Assembly: GCF_042652985.1 (NCBI RefSeq)
Contig: NZ_JBHSHQ010000050.1
Span: forward strand, 43,443 to 107,442
Direction of reading: 5' to 3'
Source: Ruoffia tabacinasalis
Lineage (GTDB): Bacteria > Bacillota > Bacilli > Lactobacillales > Aerococcaceae
Length of the DNA: 64,000 bases
Both the position numbers and the translations under genes were made by a program. Shown here piece after piece: positions 8,905-17,600 of the stretch; position 1 is the first letter of the stretch; every line of letters starts with the position of its first letter. The notes under the pieces were generated by a model that was given only the letters and a program-made list of their open reading frames with translations, was not told where the DNA came from and did no database searches.

Positions 8905-8929
8905 GAATTTGAGTGAATTGTAGTATGAT
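8901..8929 (+). promoter_or_regulatory. Promoter of the glyQS T-box leader
   Basis: TTGAGA (8901-8906), a 17-bp spacer and TATGAT (8924-8929). The -35 overlaps the recO stop codon, so the glyQS transcript starts near 8936, just upstream of T-box Stem I. Confidence 0.6.
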
Positions 8930-8940
8930 GTTCTATGTAT

Positions 8941-9137
8941 TAAGGTGAATAAATAAGATAGTAAAGCGAGTCTAGGAGAGTGAAAGCTAGACCAAATCGA
9001 AGGCAACCTTAAAAGTGTTTTTTAATTGAATCGTTTGACATAAGTGCAAGTTAACGCTTGAATTAGGGTGGAACCGCGAATTTACTTCGTCCCTATGATT
9101 TAGATTTTTATCTAATCATAGGGGCAGTTTTTTATTT
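8941..9137 (+). promoter_or_regulatory. Glycine T-box riboswitch (glyQS leader)
   Basis: The T-box core AGGGTGGAACCGCG lies at 9065-9078. Stem I is closed by TAAGGT (8941-8946) pairing with ACCTTA (9006-9011), with an inner GTCTAG/CTAGAC hairpin (8970-8992). The specifier GGC (Gly) sits at 9002-9004, directly before the 3' basal strand as the class demands. A terminator hairpin with arms at about 9091-9106 and 9110-9124 and a T run to 9137 competes with the antiterminator. Uncharged tRNA-Gly should stabilise the antiterminator and switch on glyQS. The leader is compact, like other glyQS T-boxes. Confidence 0.93.
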
Positions 9138-9158
9138 TACAGAAAAGAGGAATTATCA

Positions 9159-10043
9159 ATGGCAAAGACAATTCAAGAAATGATATTAACATTACAACAA
9201 TTTTGGGCAGAACAAGGGTGTTTAATTTTACAAAGTTATGACACTGAAAAAGGGGCAGGAACAATGAGCCCGTATACATTCTTGCGTGCGATCGGACCTG
9301 AGCCTTGGAATGCAGCGTATGTTGAACCATCAAGACGTCCAGCAGATGGTCGTTATGGTGAAAACCCAAACCGTTTATATCAACATCACCAATTTCAAGT
9401 TGTGATGAAACCATCTCCAACAAATATTCAAGAATTATACTTAGATAGTTTAGTTGCTTTAGGAATTGATCCACTTGCACATGACATTCGTTTTGTTGAA
9501 GATAACTGGGAAAACCCATCATTAGGCTGTGCAGGATTAGGTTGGGAAGTATGGATTGATGGAATGGAAATTACACAATTTACTTACTTCCAACAAGTAG
9601 GTGGCTTAAAAGTAGATCCAGTAACTAGTGAATTAACCTATGGTTTAGAGCGTTTAGCAATGTATATTCTAGATGTAGATAATGTTTATGATTTAGAATG
9701 GGCTCCGGGAGTGAAATACGGCGAAATATTTAAACAACCCGAACGTGAACATTCGACTTACTCATTCGATTTAAGTAATACAGAAATGCTTTTCACACAA
9801 TTTAATGCCTTTGAAAAAGAAGCAATGAATTTAATTGATAATGGGTTATCACATCCAGCCTATGACTACATCTTAAAATGCTCGCACACATTCAACTTAC
9901 TTGATGCACGCGGAGTAATTTCTCAATCAGACCGTGCTGGGTATTTAGGTAGAATTAGAAAAATGGCTCGCTCTGTTGCACAAGCATTTGTTAATGAGCG
10001 TGAAGAGCTTGGCTTCCCATTATTAAACAAAGACAAAGCGTAA
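9159..10043 (+). CDS. glyQ: Glycine--tRNA ligase alpha subunit
   Basis: The 294-residue catalytic subunit of the bacterial (alpha-beta)2 glycyl-tRNA synthetase. It carries class II aminoacylation motifs, with the family blocks QSYDTEKGAGTMSPYTFLRA and RYGENPNRLYQHHQFQVV in the N-terminal part and ITQFTYFQQVGG in the middle. It joins glycine to tRNA-Gly together with GlyS. The ATG follows AAGAGG and lies 21 bp after the T-box terminator; glyS begins 13 bp downstream, so both are under T-box control. Confidence 0.98.
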   Translation: MAKTIQEMILTLQQFWAEQGCLILQSYDTEKGAGTMSPYTFLRAIGPEPWNAAYVEPSRRPADGRYGENPNRLYQHHQFQVVMKPSPTNIQELYLDSLVALGIDPLAHDIRFVEDNWENPSLGCAGLGWEVWIDGMEITQFTYFQQVGGLKVDPVTSELTYGLERLAMYILDVDNVYDLEWAPGVKYGEIFKQPEREHSTYSFDLSNTEMLFTQFNAFEKEAMNLIDNGLSHPAYDYILKCSHTFNLLDARGVISQSDRAGYLGRIRKMARSVAQAFVNEREELGFPLLNKDKA

Positions 10044-10056
10044 AGGAGCAATTGAA

Positions 10057-12102
10057 ATGACAAAAGATTATTTATTAGAAGTTGGTATGGAAGAAATACC
10101 TGCTCGTTTTTTAACTGAATTAAGCGACCAATTAAAAGATAAAGTCGAGCAGTTTTTAACTGATAACCGATTAACTTATGATGATGCAGTTGCTTATTCA
10201 ACACCAAGACGCTTAGCTGTGATTGTTAAAGGAATTGCGGAACGTCAAGAAGACGTGTCTGAGAAAGTTAAAGGACCTGCATTACGCATTGCTCAAGACG
10301 ACGCAGGTGCATGGAGTAAGGCAGCACAAGGTTTTGTTCGCGGACAAAAATTAACTGTCGACGACATTTTTGTTGAACAAATTAAAGATGAAGACTATAT
10401 CTTCGTTAATAAACATACAGAAGGCTTATCAGCTAAAGAGGTATTAGCGAATATGGCTGATGTATTAAACGCGATGACATTCCCAGTTAGTATGACTTGG
10501 AATTCATTCCATAAAAGCTTTATCCGTCCGGTACACTGGATTGTGTCATTACTAGATGATGAAGTCGTACCATTTAGCTTTATTAATATCGAAGCAAGTA
10601 ATACATCAATAGGTCACCGTTTCCTAGGTGGCAAGACAGAAATTACGTCTCCTGATACTTATGTAGAAAAACTAAGAGATGAATTTGTAATTGTTGATAC
10701 AAATGAAAGAAAAGATATTATTATCAAACAAATTGAACAAATCGCTTCAGATAACAATTGGAATGTCCCAATGACAGAAGATTTATTAGATGAAGTAACG
10801 GCTTTAGTTGAGTGGCCAACAGCTTTCTTTGGACAATTTGAAGATGAATATTTAGAAATTCCACAAATTGTTTTAATCACTGCGATGAGAGACCATCAAA
10901 GATATTTCTACGCTTTAGATCAAGGAACTGATAAGCTGTTACCTTATTTCATCTCAGTTCGTAATGGTGACGCCAATCACATTGAAAATGTTATCAAAGG
11001 AAATAAAAAAGTGTTGAAAGCTCGTTTAGAAGATGCTTTATTCTTCTATCATGAAGATATGACACATGATTTAGCTTTCTTTACAGAGAAGTTAGAATCA
11101 GTTAAAGAACATTTCAAACTAGGTACATTAGCTGATAAACAAAAACGTGTGGAACTCATCATTCAAAAATTAGCTGAAACGATCAATGAACCTGAAGCGG
11201 GTGCCATTGCAAGTGAAGCAAGTAAAATTTACAAATTTGATTTAATGACCCAAGTAGTAAACGAATTTGATGAGTTACAAGGTCAGATGGGCGAAATTTA
11301 CGCGAAGAAATTTGGTCTTTCAGATGAGATTGCTCATACAATTAGCCAACAATACATGCCAACAAGCAGTGGTGGAGAATTACCTGAAACTTTATCCGGA
11401 GCAATGCTTGCTTTTGCTGATAAATTTGATACACTATTAAACTACTTTAACATCGGATTAATCCCAACAGGATCAAACGATCCTTATGCACTTCGCCGTC
11501 AAGCGATGGGAATGGTAGAAATCAGTGAGAAATATGATTGGAACTTTGATATGCATGAATTTGTTAAAGTTGTGATTAAAGATATGGATGTTACCGAAGA
11601 AGATTTAATTGAATCATTTATTGATTTTATTAAATTACGTATTCAACAATTTCTTGAGAAAGAAGCGATTGATTATGATATCATTCAAGCAGAGCTTAAT
11701 GGACGTCATGCTAATGTGTATGCAGGTGTGAACTTTGCTAGAGGCATTCAAAAACTTAAGAATGACTCTCCAGAAGAGTATCGTAACTTAGTTGAATCTT
11801 TAACACGAGTTGTCAATTTAGGTGTGAAGGAAAATTCAGACGGCTTATTCGAAGAAACGAAAGCTCAAACTGAATCGGAACAAAAATTATTCGATATGTT
11901 AAAATCAGATTTCTCTACGAACAGAGATAAAGCATTAGAAATGTTCGTTAAATTGTCAGATCCAATTGCAGATTACTTCAATAACAATATGGTAAATGAC
12001 GATAATGAAGCAATTAGAGAAAACAGATTGAAAACGATGAAATTTATTACGGATAAAGTATTGAAATTTATAGACCCAAGAGAATTAAACAGTAAGTTTT
12101 AG
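10057..12102 (+). CDS. glyS: Glycine--tRNA ligase beta subunit
   Basis: The 681-residue tRNA-binding subunit of glycyl-tRNA synthetase, starting LLEVGMEEIPARFL and holding the conserved RPVHWIVSLLDDEVV and ITAMRDHQRYFYALD stretches. The C-terminal third is the helical anticodon-binding part. AAAGGAG precedes the ATG. It is co-transcribed with glyQ. In many Firmicutes dnaG and rpoD follow; here obg follows instead at 34 bp, with no clear terminator between. Confidence 0.97.
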   Translation: MTKDYLLEVGMEEIPARFLTELSDQLKDKVEQFLTDNRLTYDDAVAYSTPRRLAVIVKGIAERQEDVSEKVKGPALRIAQDDAGAWSKAAQGFVRGQKLTVDDIFVEQIKDEDYIFVNKHTEGLSAKEVLANMADVLNAMTFPVSMTWNSFHKSFIRPVHWIVSLLDDEVVPFSFINIEASNTSIGHRFLGGKTEITSPDTYVEKLRDEFVIVDTNERKDIIIKQIEQIASDNNWNVPMTEDLLDEVTALVEWPTAFFGQFEDEYLEIPQIVLITAMRDHQRYFYALDQGTDKLLPYFISVRNGDANHIENVIKGNKKVLKARLEDALFFYHEDMTHDLAFFTEKLESVKEHFKLGTLADKQKRVELIIQKLAETINEPEAGAIASEASKIYKFDLMTQVVNEFDELQGQMGEIYAKKFGLSDEIAHTISQQYMPTSSGGELPETLSGAMLAFADKFDTLLNYFNIGLIPTGSNDPYALRRQAMGMVEISEKYDWNFDMHEFVKVVIKDMDVTEEDLIESFIDFIKLRIQQFLEKEAIDYDIIQAELNGRHANVYAGVNFARGIQKLKNDSPEEYRNLVESLTRVVNLGVKENSDGLFEETKAQTESEQKLFDMLKSDFSTNRDKALEMFVKLSDPIADYFNNNMVNDDNEAIRENRLKTMKFITDKVLKFIDPRELNSKF

Positions 12103-12136
12103 AAAATTACACAGAGAAAGAAAGGAGTGATGTCAA

Positions 12137-13447
12137 ATGTCAACATTTTTAGATCATGCTAAAGTAGAAGTCAAAGCAGGCAAGGGTGGCGATGGAATGG
12201 TCGCTTTCCGTAGAGAGAAATACGTTCCAGATGGTGGACCAGCCGGCGGAGATGGAGGTCAAGGTGGAGATGTTATCTTTATCGTTGATGAAGGATTAAG
12301 AACCTTAATGGATTTCCGTTACAACCGTCATTTTAAAGCCAAAAATGGTGAAAATGGAATGAGTAAGAGTAAATACGGAGCCGGAGCAGAGGATTTAATT
12401 ATTAAAGTTCCACCTGGAACGATTGTCCGCGAAGCTAAAACTGGTCAATTCATGGCCGATTTAGTTGATAATGGTCAAAAATTCACTGTTGCTAAAGGAG
12501 GACGTGGTGGTCGCGGGAACATTCGTTTTGCGACGCACAAAAACCCTGCACCCTCTATTGCAGAAAATGGTGAGCCCGGTGAAGAATTAGAATTAGAACT
12601 TGAACTAAAAGTTCTTGCAGATGTTGCTTTAATTGGTTACCCAAGTGTTGGTAAATCAACGTTGCTATCACTAATTAGTAATGCAAAACCAAAGATAGCT
12701 GACTATCAATTTACAACGTTAGTTCCGAACTTAGGTGTTGTACAATTGCGAAACCAACAAGAGTTTGTTGTCGCAGATATGCCAGGTTTAATTGAAGGAG
12801 CTTCTGAAGGTGTAGGTTTAGGAATTCAATTCTTACGCCACATCGAAAGAACAAAAATAATGTTACACGTTATTGATATGGGAGCTGTACATGGTCGAGA
12901 TCCTTTTGTTGATTTCACTGATATTATGGATGAATTAGAAGCATATAACGAGAGATTATTACTGAGACCGATGGTGATTGTCGCTAATAAAATGGACGAA
13001 GCGATCTCAGAAGAAAATCTTGAAATATTTGAAGAAAAACTAAATGCATATTACGGCGAACGTGATTTAGATGTTCCAGAGATTTATCCTATCAGCTCAT
13101 GGCAAAATCAAGGGGTAGATCAGTTAATCAAGAAAACAGCTTCACTTGTTCAAAACGAAGAATTTATTCCACTTGAAGAAGAAGTTGAAGTCGAAGAAGC
13201 TTATTATACGTTAGAGCAAGAAGAAGCGCCATTCGAAGTTGAACAAGTTGAAGAAGGCTTCTACCGTATTACGGGTGCTCAAATCGAGAAATTATTTGCG
13301 ATGACTAATATGGCACATGATGAAAGTATTGCTCGTTTCCAAAGACAGATGCGTGGTATGGGAATCGATCAAGCTCTTCGTGAAATTGGAGCTCAGACGG
13401 GAGATATTGTTGAGTTATCAACATTCCAGTTTGAGTTTATGGATTAG
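12137..13447 (+). CDS. obg: GTPase Obg/CgtA
   Basis: A 436-residue GTPase acting in 50S assembly and stress signalling. It has a Gly-rich Obg fold (residues 1-158, with GPAGGDGGQGGDV), a G domain (GYPSVGKST, DMPGLIEGASEGVGLG, NKMD) and a C-terminal OCT domain (about 355-436). A run of Glu between the G domain and OCT (about 346-375) is longer and more acidic than elsewhere in the protein. It has a strong AAAGGAG site. The acyltransferase gene starts 8 bp after its stop and is probably co-transcribed. Confidence 0.97.
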   Translation: MSTFLDHAKVEVKAGKGGDGMVAFRREKYVPDGGPAGGDGGQGGDVIFIVDEGLRTLMDFRYNRHFKAKNGENGMSKSKYGAGAEDLIIKVPPGTIVREAKTGQFMADLVDNGQKFTVAKGGRGGRGNIRFATHKNPAPSIAENGEPGEELELELELKVLADVALIGYPSVGKSTLLSLISNAKPKIADYQFTTLVPNLGVVQLRNQQEFVVADMPGLIEGASEGVGLGIQFLRHIERTKIMLHVIDMGAVHGRDPFVDFTDIMDELEAYNERLLLRPMVIVANKMDEAISEENLEIFEEKLNAYYGERDLDVPEIYPISSWQNQGVDQLIKKTASLVQNEEFIPLEEEVEVEEAYYTLEQEEAPFEVEQVEEGFYRITGAQIEKLFAMTNMAHDESIARFQRQMRGMGIDQALREIGAQTGDIVELSTFQFEFMD

Positions 13448-13455
13448 GTGATAGC

Positions 13456-15303
13456 ATGTCACAAGAAACTAAGTCCAAAAAAAGATTAGATATCTTTGAT
13501 GGTCTTAAAGGACTATCAATTATCACAATTATTGTGTATTATTTTTTCCAGCATATTTTACCAGGTGGTTTTTTGGCGGTAAATATGTTCTTGTTAATCG
13601 CTGGTTTTTTTAACTTTAGACACTTTGTGAGTGCTAGCCAAAAAGGGGTAAAAATAAACTACTTAAACTATTATAAAAAACGGTTAAGTCGGTTATTTTT
13701 CCCTATGTTAGCAATGATTATAACAGTTAGTTCTTTTATCTTGCTGTTTTCAAGAGAGTCTTTATTCAACCTTAGAAATATGGCTTTATCAGGACTTGCT
13801 TTCTTTAATAACTATTATCAAATCTTGAATGAACAATCTTATTTCGTTCAAGCTGCAAACCCAAGTGCCTTCACGCACTTATGGTATGTCGGAATTTTAG
13901 GGCAGTTAATATTGCTTACACCAGTACTAATATTGCTGTTTTATTCTTGGCATAAGAAACAAACAACAACAGTGAATATGTTACTCATCGTTACTGTTGT
14001 ATCGGCATTTTTAATGGGGTATTTATATAAAGACGGTGAAGATCCTACACGTATTTATTATAGTGTGTTTACTCGTGCATTTTCATATACGGCGGGTGGG
14101 GTTATCGGTTTAATACTACCAATGAATCTTACTGCGAAGCCAATTAAGGGTAAAATTAATTGGATATTTAATGGTATCGGAACGTTCATTATGGTCTTGA
14201 TGTTCTTTATGTGTAAATTTATGTACGGAACACAACCTTTTGCTTACCGCTTTGGGATGAGTTTATTCACACTTTTAAGTGCATTATTTATTCTAGTTTC
14301 AATTCACCCAAGCACGATTTGGAACAAGATTTTAAGTTTCCGCCTGTTTACCTTTATTGGTAAACGTAGTTATTCTTATTATTTATGGTTTTATCCTGTT
14401 TATTTAATTATACCTAATATGATGCAAAATTTAGGTTTACCATCGTGGGCAAACTATACGATTCAATTTTTAATTATCGCGCTACTTGCAGAAATTAGTT
14501 ACAGATTATTTGAGCAAGTAAATATTAGTTTACCTCTAGGACAAGACTTTAATATTAAGAAAACACGTCACCAATTAAAATATTTAAGATCTCATAAAGG
14601 GACTCTTTTAAATGTTAAAGTGATTACAGGTACCTATATTGTGATTTTCGTTATTGGTACGATTGGAATTTTTGCTGCACCTGAGGAAAGAGCTCAAACG
14701 GCAGAAGAATTACAAACGATTATTGAAACGAACTCCCAAATAGCCGAAGATACACAGACAGAAGATACTGAAAATGTAAAAGTAGTTAACAATATTGAAG
14801 GCCTTGGCCAACAAGAAATGCTCTATGCTAATGGATTAGACATTACCTTTGTAGGAGACTCTACTTTATTAGCAGCTACAAAACAAATTCAAAATGTCTT
14901 CCCGAAAGCGGTCATTAATGGTGAAGTCGGACGTCAACTGTATAATAGTGTGTCGGTTGTTAATAGTTTAGATCAAAGTGGGCTTTTGAAACCAACAGTT
15001 GTTACAATGATGGGATCAAATGGAACCTTTACAGCAGGCCAAATTAATGACTACATTGAAGCGATTGGACCAGAACATGATATTTTCTTTGTTACATCCG
15101 ATACAAAGCGTTCTTGGGTGTCTGACGCTAATCAACAATTATTAGCAGCGGCTCAACGATTTGGTAATGTTCATATTATTGATTGGGCAAGTTACTCAAA
15201 TGACCAAACAGGTTGGCAAAGAGATGATGGTGCGCATCCAACTGAAGAAGGAGCACATGAATTATCAGTCTTTATTGCTAAAGAAATATATCGTCAAAGA
15301 TAA
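13456..15303 (+). CDS. OatA-like acyltransferase 3/SGNH hydrolase fusion
   Basis: A 615-residue membrane enzyme with an N-terminal acyltransferase-3 domain of about ten helices (RLDIFDGLKGLSIITII, LWYVGILGQ), one further helix at about 393-412, and an extracellular SGNH esterase-like domain. The SGNH residues are visible: FVGDSTLL (Ser, about 470), MMGSNGT (Asn) and DGAHPT near the end (Asp-His). Proteins of this layout transfer acetyl groups to peptidoglycan MurNAc (OatA) or other wall sugars, conferring lysozyme resistance. The exact acceptor cannot be told from sequence. It follows obg by 8 bp behind a weak GGTGATAG site and ends at a terminator. Confidence 0.85.
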   Translation: MSQETKSKKRLDIFDGLKGLSIITIIVYYFFQHILPGGFLAVNMFLLIAGFFNFRHFVSASQKGVKINYLNYYKKRLSRLFFPMLAMIITVSSFILLFSRESLFNLRNMALSGLAFFNNYYQILNEQSYFVQAANPSAFTHLWYVGILGQLILLTPVLILLFYSWHKKQTTTVNMLLIVTVVSAFLMGYLYKDGEDPTRIYYSVFTRAFSYTAGGVIGLILPMNLTAKPIKGKINWIFNGIGTFIMVLMFFMCKFMYGTQPFAYRFGMSLFTLLSALFILVSIHPSTIWNKILSFRLFTFIGKRSYSYYLWFYPVYLIIPNMMQNLGLPSWANYTIQFLIIALLAEISYRLFEQVNISLPLGQDFNIKKTRHQLKYLRSHKGTLLNVKVITGTYIVIFVIGTIGIFAAPEERAQTAEELQTIIETNSQIAEDTQTEDTENVKVVNNIEGLGQQEMLYANGLDITFVGDSTLLAATKQIQNVFPKAVINGEVGRQLYNSVSVVNSLDQSGLLKPTVVTMMGSNGTFTAGQINDYIEAIGPEHDIFFVTSDTKRSWVSDANQQLLAAAQRFGNVHIIDWASYSNDQTGWQRDDGAHPTEEGAHELSVFIAKEIYRQR

Positions 15304-15321
15304 ATGTATTAGTTAATTGAG

Positions 15322-15360
15322 GAGTGTTGGTGGGGAGATTAACTCACTAACACTCTTTTT
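15322..15360 (+). terminator. Terminator after the obg-acyltransferase unit
   Basis: GAGTGTTGGTG (15322-15332) pairs with CACTAACACTC (15345-15355) with one G-T wobble, followed directly by TTTTT. Confidence 0.85.
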
Positions 15361-15409
15361 ATGCTTAATAAGATAAATGTAAAGAAATTCTCAAAAAATT
15401 GTAGTAAAA

Positions 15410-15415
15410 TATAAT
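15410..15415 (+). promoter_or_regulatory. Likely -10 box for the rnz operon
   Basis: TATAAT 22 bp before the rnz start codon, downstream of a terminator. The -35 is poor (ATTCTC-like). Confidence 0.45.
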
Positions 15416-15437
15416 GTATTAATGAAAGGTAGTGACT

Positions 15438-16361
15438 ATGGAAATATTATTTTTAGGAACTGGCGCTGGCGTTCCATCAAAAAGTCGTAATGTTAGTTCT
15501 TTAGTGTTAAAACTATTGAATGAATTGAATGAAACTTGGCTATTTGATTGTGGAGAAGGAACTCAACATCAAATATTAAAAACAACACTGAAACCAGGAA
15601 AGGTTAAAAATATATTTATTACTCATATGCATGGGGATCATATATTCGGCTTACCAGGATTTTTAAGTAGTCGTTCGTTTCAAGGTGGAGATAACCAACC
15701 TATTACTATCTACGGACCTCCTGGAATTGAACAATACATTAATGCTTCATTGAAGTATTCGAAATCAAATTTACTTTATAAAGTAAATATTGTTGAATTA
15801 GATCCAAAGGGTGGCGAGCTTCAATTAAATAAGGGCTGGAAAGTTAAATACTTACCACTACAACATAACGTTCTGTCGTTTGGTTATAGAATTGAAGAAC
15901 CGAAATCCGATGGTGTGTTACTGGTTGAAAAACTTAAAGAATACAATATTCCGAACGGACCGATATTTGGAAAGTTAAAAAATGGAGAAACAGTTACTTT
16001 AGAAGATGGTACTGAACTTGATGGGAAAGATTTTGTCGGGGAAGCCCAACCAGGTAAAGTCATTGCAATTATAGGAGATACGAGACCCAATGCAAACATC
16101 GGGAAATTAGCCGAAGAAGCTGATGTCCTTGTTCATGAAGGGACACATGCAAAAGGTGAGAACAAGATGGCGAATCGTTATTTCCATTCTACAGTTGAAC
16201 AAGCAGCACAAGTTGCTAAACAATCAAAGGTTAAGCAATTATATTTAAATCACATTAGCTCAAGATATTTAGGGGCAGATGTGAAACAATTAGAAAAAGA
16301 TGCGCGCTCAATATTCAAACAAACGAAAGTTGCTTATGATTTAAATGAATTTGAAATATAA
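15438..16361 (+). CDS. rnz: Ribonuclease Z (tRNA 3'-processing endonuclease)
   Basis: Beta-lactamase-fold nuclease that trims the 3' trailer of tRNA precursors lacking an encoded CCA. The metal motif THMHGDHIFGLPG (HxHxDH) is at about 62-74, IGDTRPN at about 211 and LNHISSRY near the end. I choose ATG 15438, 8 bases after GAAAGG; GTG 15432 would be too close to that site. The result is 307 residues, as in Bacillus. It heads a run with an SDR enzyme, a LapA-like protein, recJ and apt. Confidence 0.96.
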   Translation: MEILFLGTGAGVPSKSRNVSSLVLKLLNELNETWLFDCGEGTQHQILKTTLKPGKVKNIFITHMHGDHIFGLPGFLSSRSFQGGDNQPITIYGPPGIEQYINASLKYSKSNLLYKVNIVELDPKGGELQLNKGWKVKYLPLQHNVLSFGYRIEEPKSDGVLLVEKLKEYNIPNGPIFGKLKNGETVTLEDGTELDGKDFVGEAQPGKVIAIIGDTRPNANIGKLAEEADVLVHEGTHAKGENKMANRYFHSTVEQAAQVAKQSKVKQLYLNHISSRYLGADVKQLEKDARSIFKQTKVAYDLNEFEI

Positions 16362-16377
16362 TTGAAAGGATGAGATT

Positions 16378-17184
16378 ATGTTTCTGAAAAACAAAGTCGT
16401 ATTACTTACGGGCGCTTCAAGTGGTATCGGTAAAGCGATTGCCATTGAAGTAGCCAAAAAAGGCGGTAATCTTGTATTAGTATCTCGAAGAGAAGAAGTA
16501 CTCAATGAATTGGCAGGCAAACTGAAGCAAGAATACGAAATAGACACACTTGTGTTAGCGAAAGATTTATCTGAGGCTAAAGAAATTGAAGAAACCGTTG
16601 AAGAAACAATCAATGCCTTTGGTCATATAGATTATTTAATCAATTCAAGTGGTATGGGTATATTTAAAAAAGCAGTGGATTTCACTTCTAAAGAAATTGA
16701 TCAGCTCTTTAAAATCAATACTTATGCGATGATTTATCTATCACAATTGGTCGCAAGGGAAATGATTATTAAAAATACAGCTGGACATATTTTATTCATC
16801 TCTTCCATAGCTGGTAAAATAGCCACACCAAGTTCAAGTGTTTATTCGGCATCGAAGTTTGCAGTGATAGGCTATGCGAATAGTTTAAGATTGGAATTAA
16901 AGCGGTTTGGTATTGATGTGACAACAATTAATCCTGGACCTGTCAAAACGGACTTTTTCAATCATGATTCAAATTCTAAAGAATATTATGACCGTATTAA
17001 AGCATTTGCATTAAATCCACAAAAGTTAGCTAAAGATGTGACTAAACATTTAAAACCATCACGTCGCAAAAGAGAGTTAAATCGTCCCCGTTATTATCAT
17101 TTTATTGATATACTATATAAAGTGTTTCCAAGTATTGGAGATAAATTAGCAGGAGAAATGTTAAATTTCAAGGAGGATAATTAG
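16378..17184 (+). CDS. Short-chain dehydrogenase/reductase (YqjQ-like)
   Basis: A 268-residue classical SDR. The nucleotide-binding TGASSGIGKA is at about 10-19, the NSSG block at about 88, the catalytic Ser at SSIAG and YSASK (Tyr and Lys) at about 159-163. SDRs reduce carbonyls or oxidise alcohols with NAD(P)H; the substrate here is unknown. This gene is found next to rnz in other Firmicutes, so the link is old. It ends abutting the LapA-like gene with no gap, implying co-translation. Confidence 0.85.
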   Translation: MFLKNKVVLLTGASSGIGKAIAIEVAKKGGNLVLVSRREEVLNELAGKLKQEYEIDTLVLAKDLSEAKEIEETVEETINAFGHIDYLINSSGMGIFKKAVDFTSKEIDQLFKINTYAMIYLSQLVAREMIIKNTAGHILFISSIAGKIATPSSSVYSASKFAVIGYANSLRLELKRFGIDVTTINPGPVKTDFFNHDSNSKEYYDRIKAFALNPQKLAKDVTKHLKPSRRKRELNRPRYYHFIDILYKVFPSIGDKLAGEMLNFKEDN

Positions 17185-17595
17185 ATGAAAGAACAATGGA
17201 AAGTTATTGCGATTATTATGTTACTAATCTTAGTAGTCGTTTTTGCATTACAAAATACAAATGTTGTTGGAATTGATTTCTTTTTCACTCAATTTGAAGT
17301 ATCACTTGTCTTAGTTGTATTATTCAGTATTTTGGTTGGAGTTATCATTGGAATGATTGCATCAATGTCTGCGATTCAATCAAACAGAAAGAAAAATAAA
17401 GAATTAGAAAAACAATTATCAAAAGAGAAACATAATCACTCAAATACTGCGATTGAAAAAGATGCAACAATTGCTGAATTACGCAGTAAGGTCGAAGAAC
17501 AAGAGCGTGTTTCACGTAATACAATTTCTGTAGAAACAGAAGAAAAACCAGAATTAAATGAAGATGTAGCAACTGATACAACAGAGGAAGTGTAA
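17185..17595 (+). CDS. LapA-domain (DUF1049) membrane protein
   Basis: A 136-residue protein with two membrane helices close together (about 8-24 and 37-60), joined by a short loop with the family motif QNTNVVGIDFFF. A cytoplasmic coiled coil rich in Lys and Glu follows (about 68-115), with an acidic tail. LapA-domain proteins help envelope lipid assembly in Gram-negatives; the role in Firmicutes is not established. It sits immediately between the SDR and recJ genes, a common lactic acid bacterial arrangement. Confidence 0.75.
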   Translation: MKEQWKVIAIIMLLILVVVFALQNTNVVGIDFFFTQFEVSLVLVVLFSILVGVIIGMIASMSAIQSNRKKNKELEKQLSKEKHNHSNTAIEKDATIAELRSKVEEQERVSRNTISVETEEKPELNEDVATDTTEEV

Positions 17596-17600
17596 TATTC

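Noticed and set aside
9112..9522. Minus-strand frame of 136 codons over the glyQ start
   Set aside because: It overlaps the T-box terminator and glyQ; the translation has no recognisable domain.
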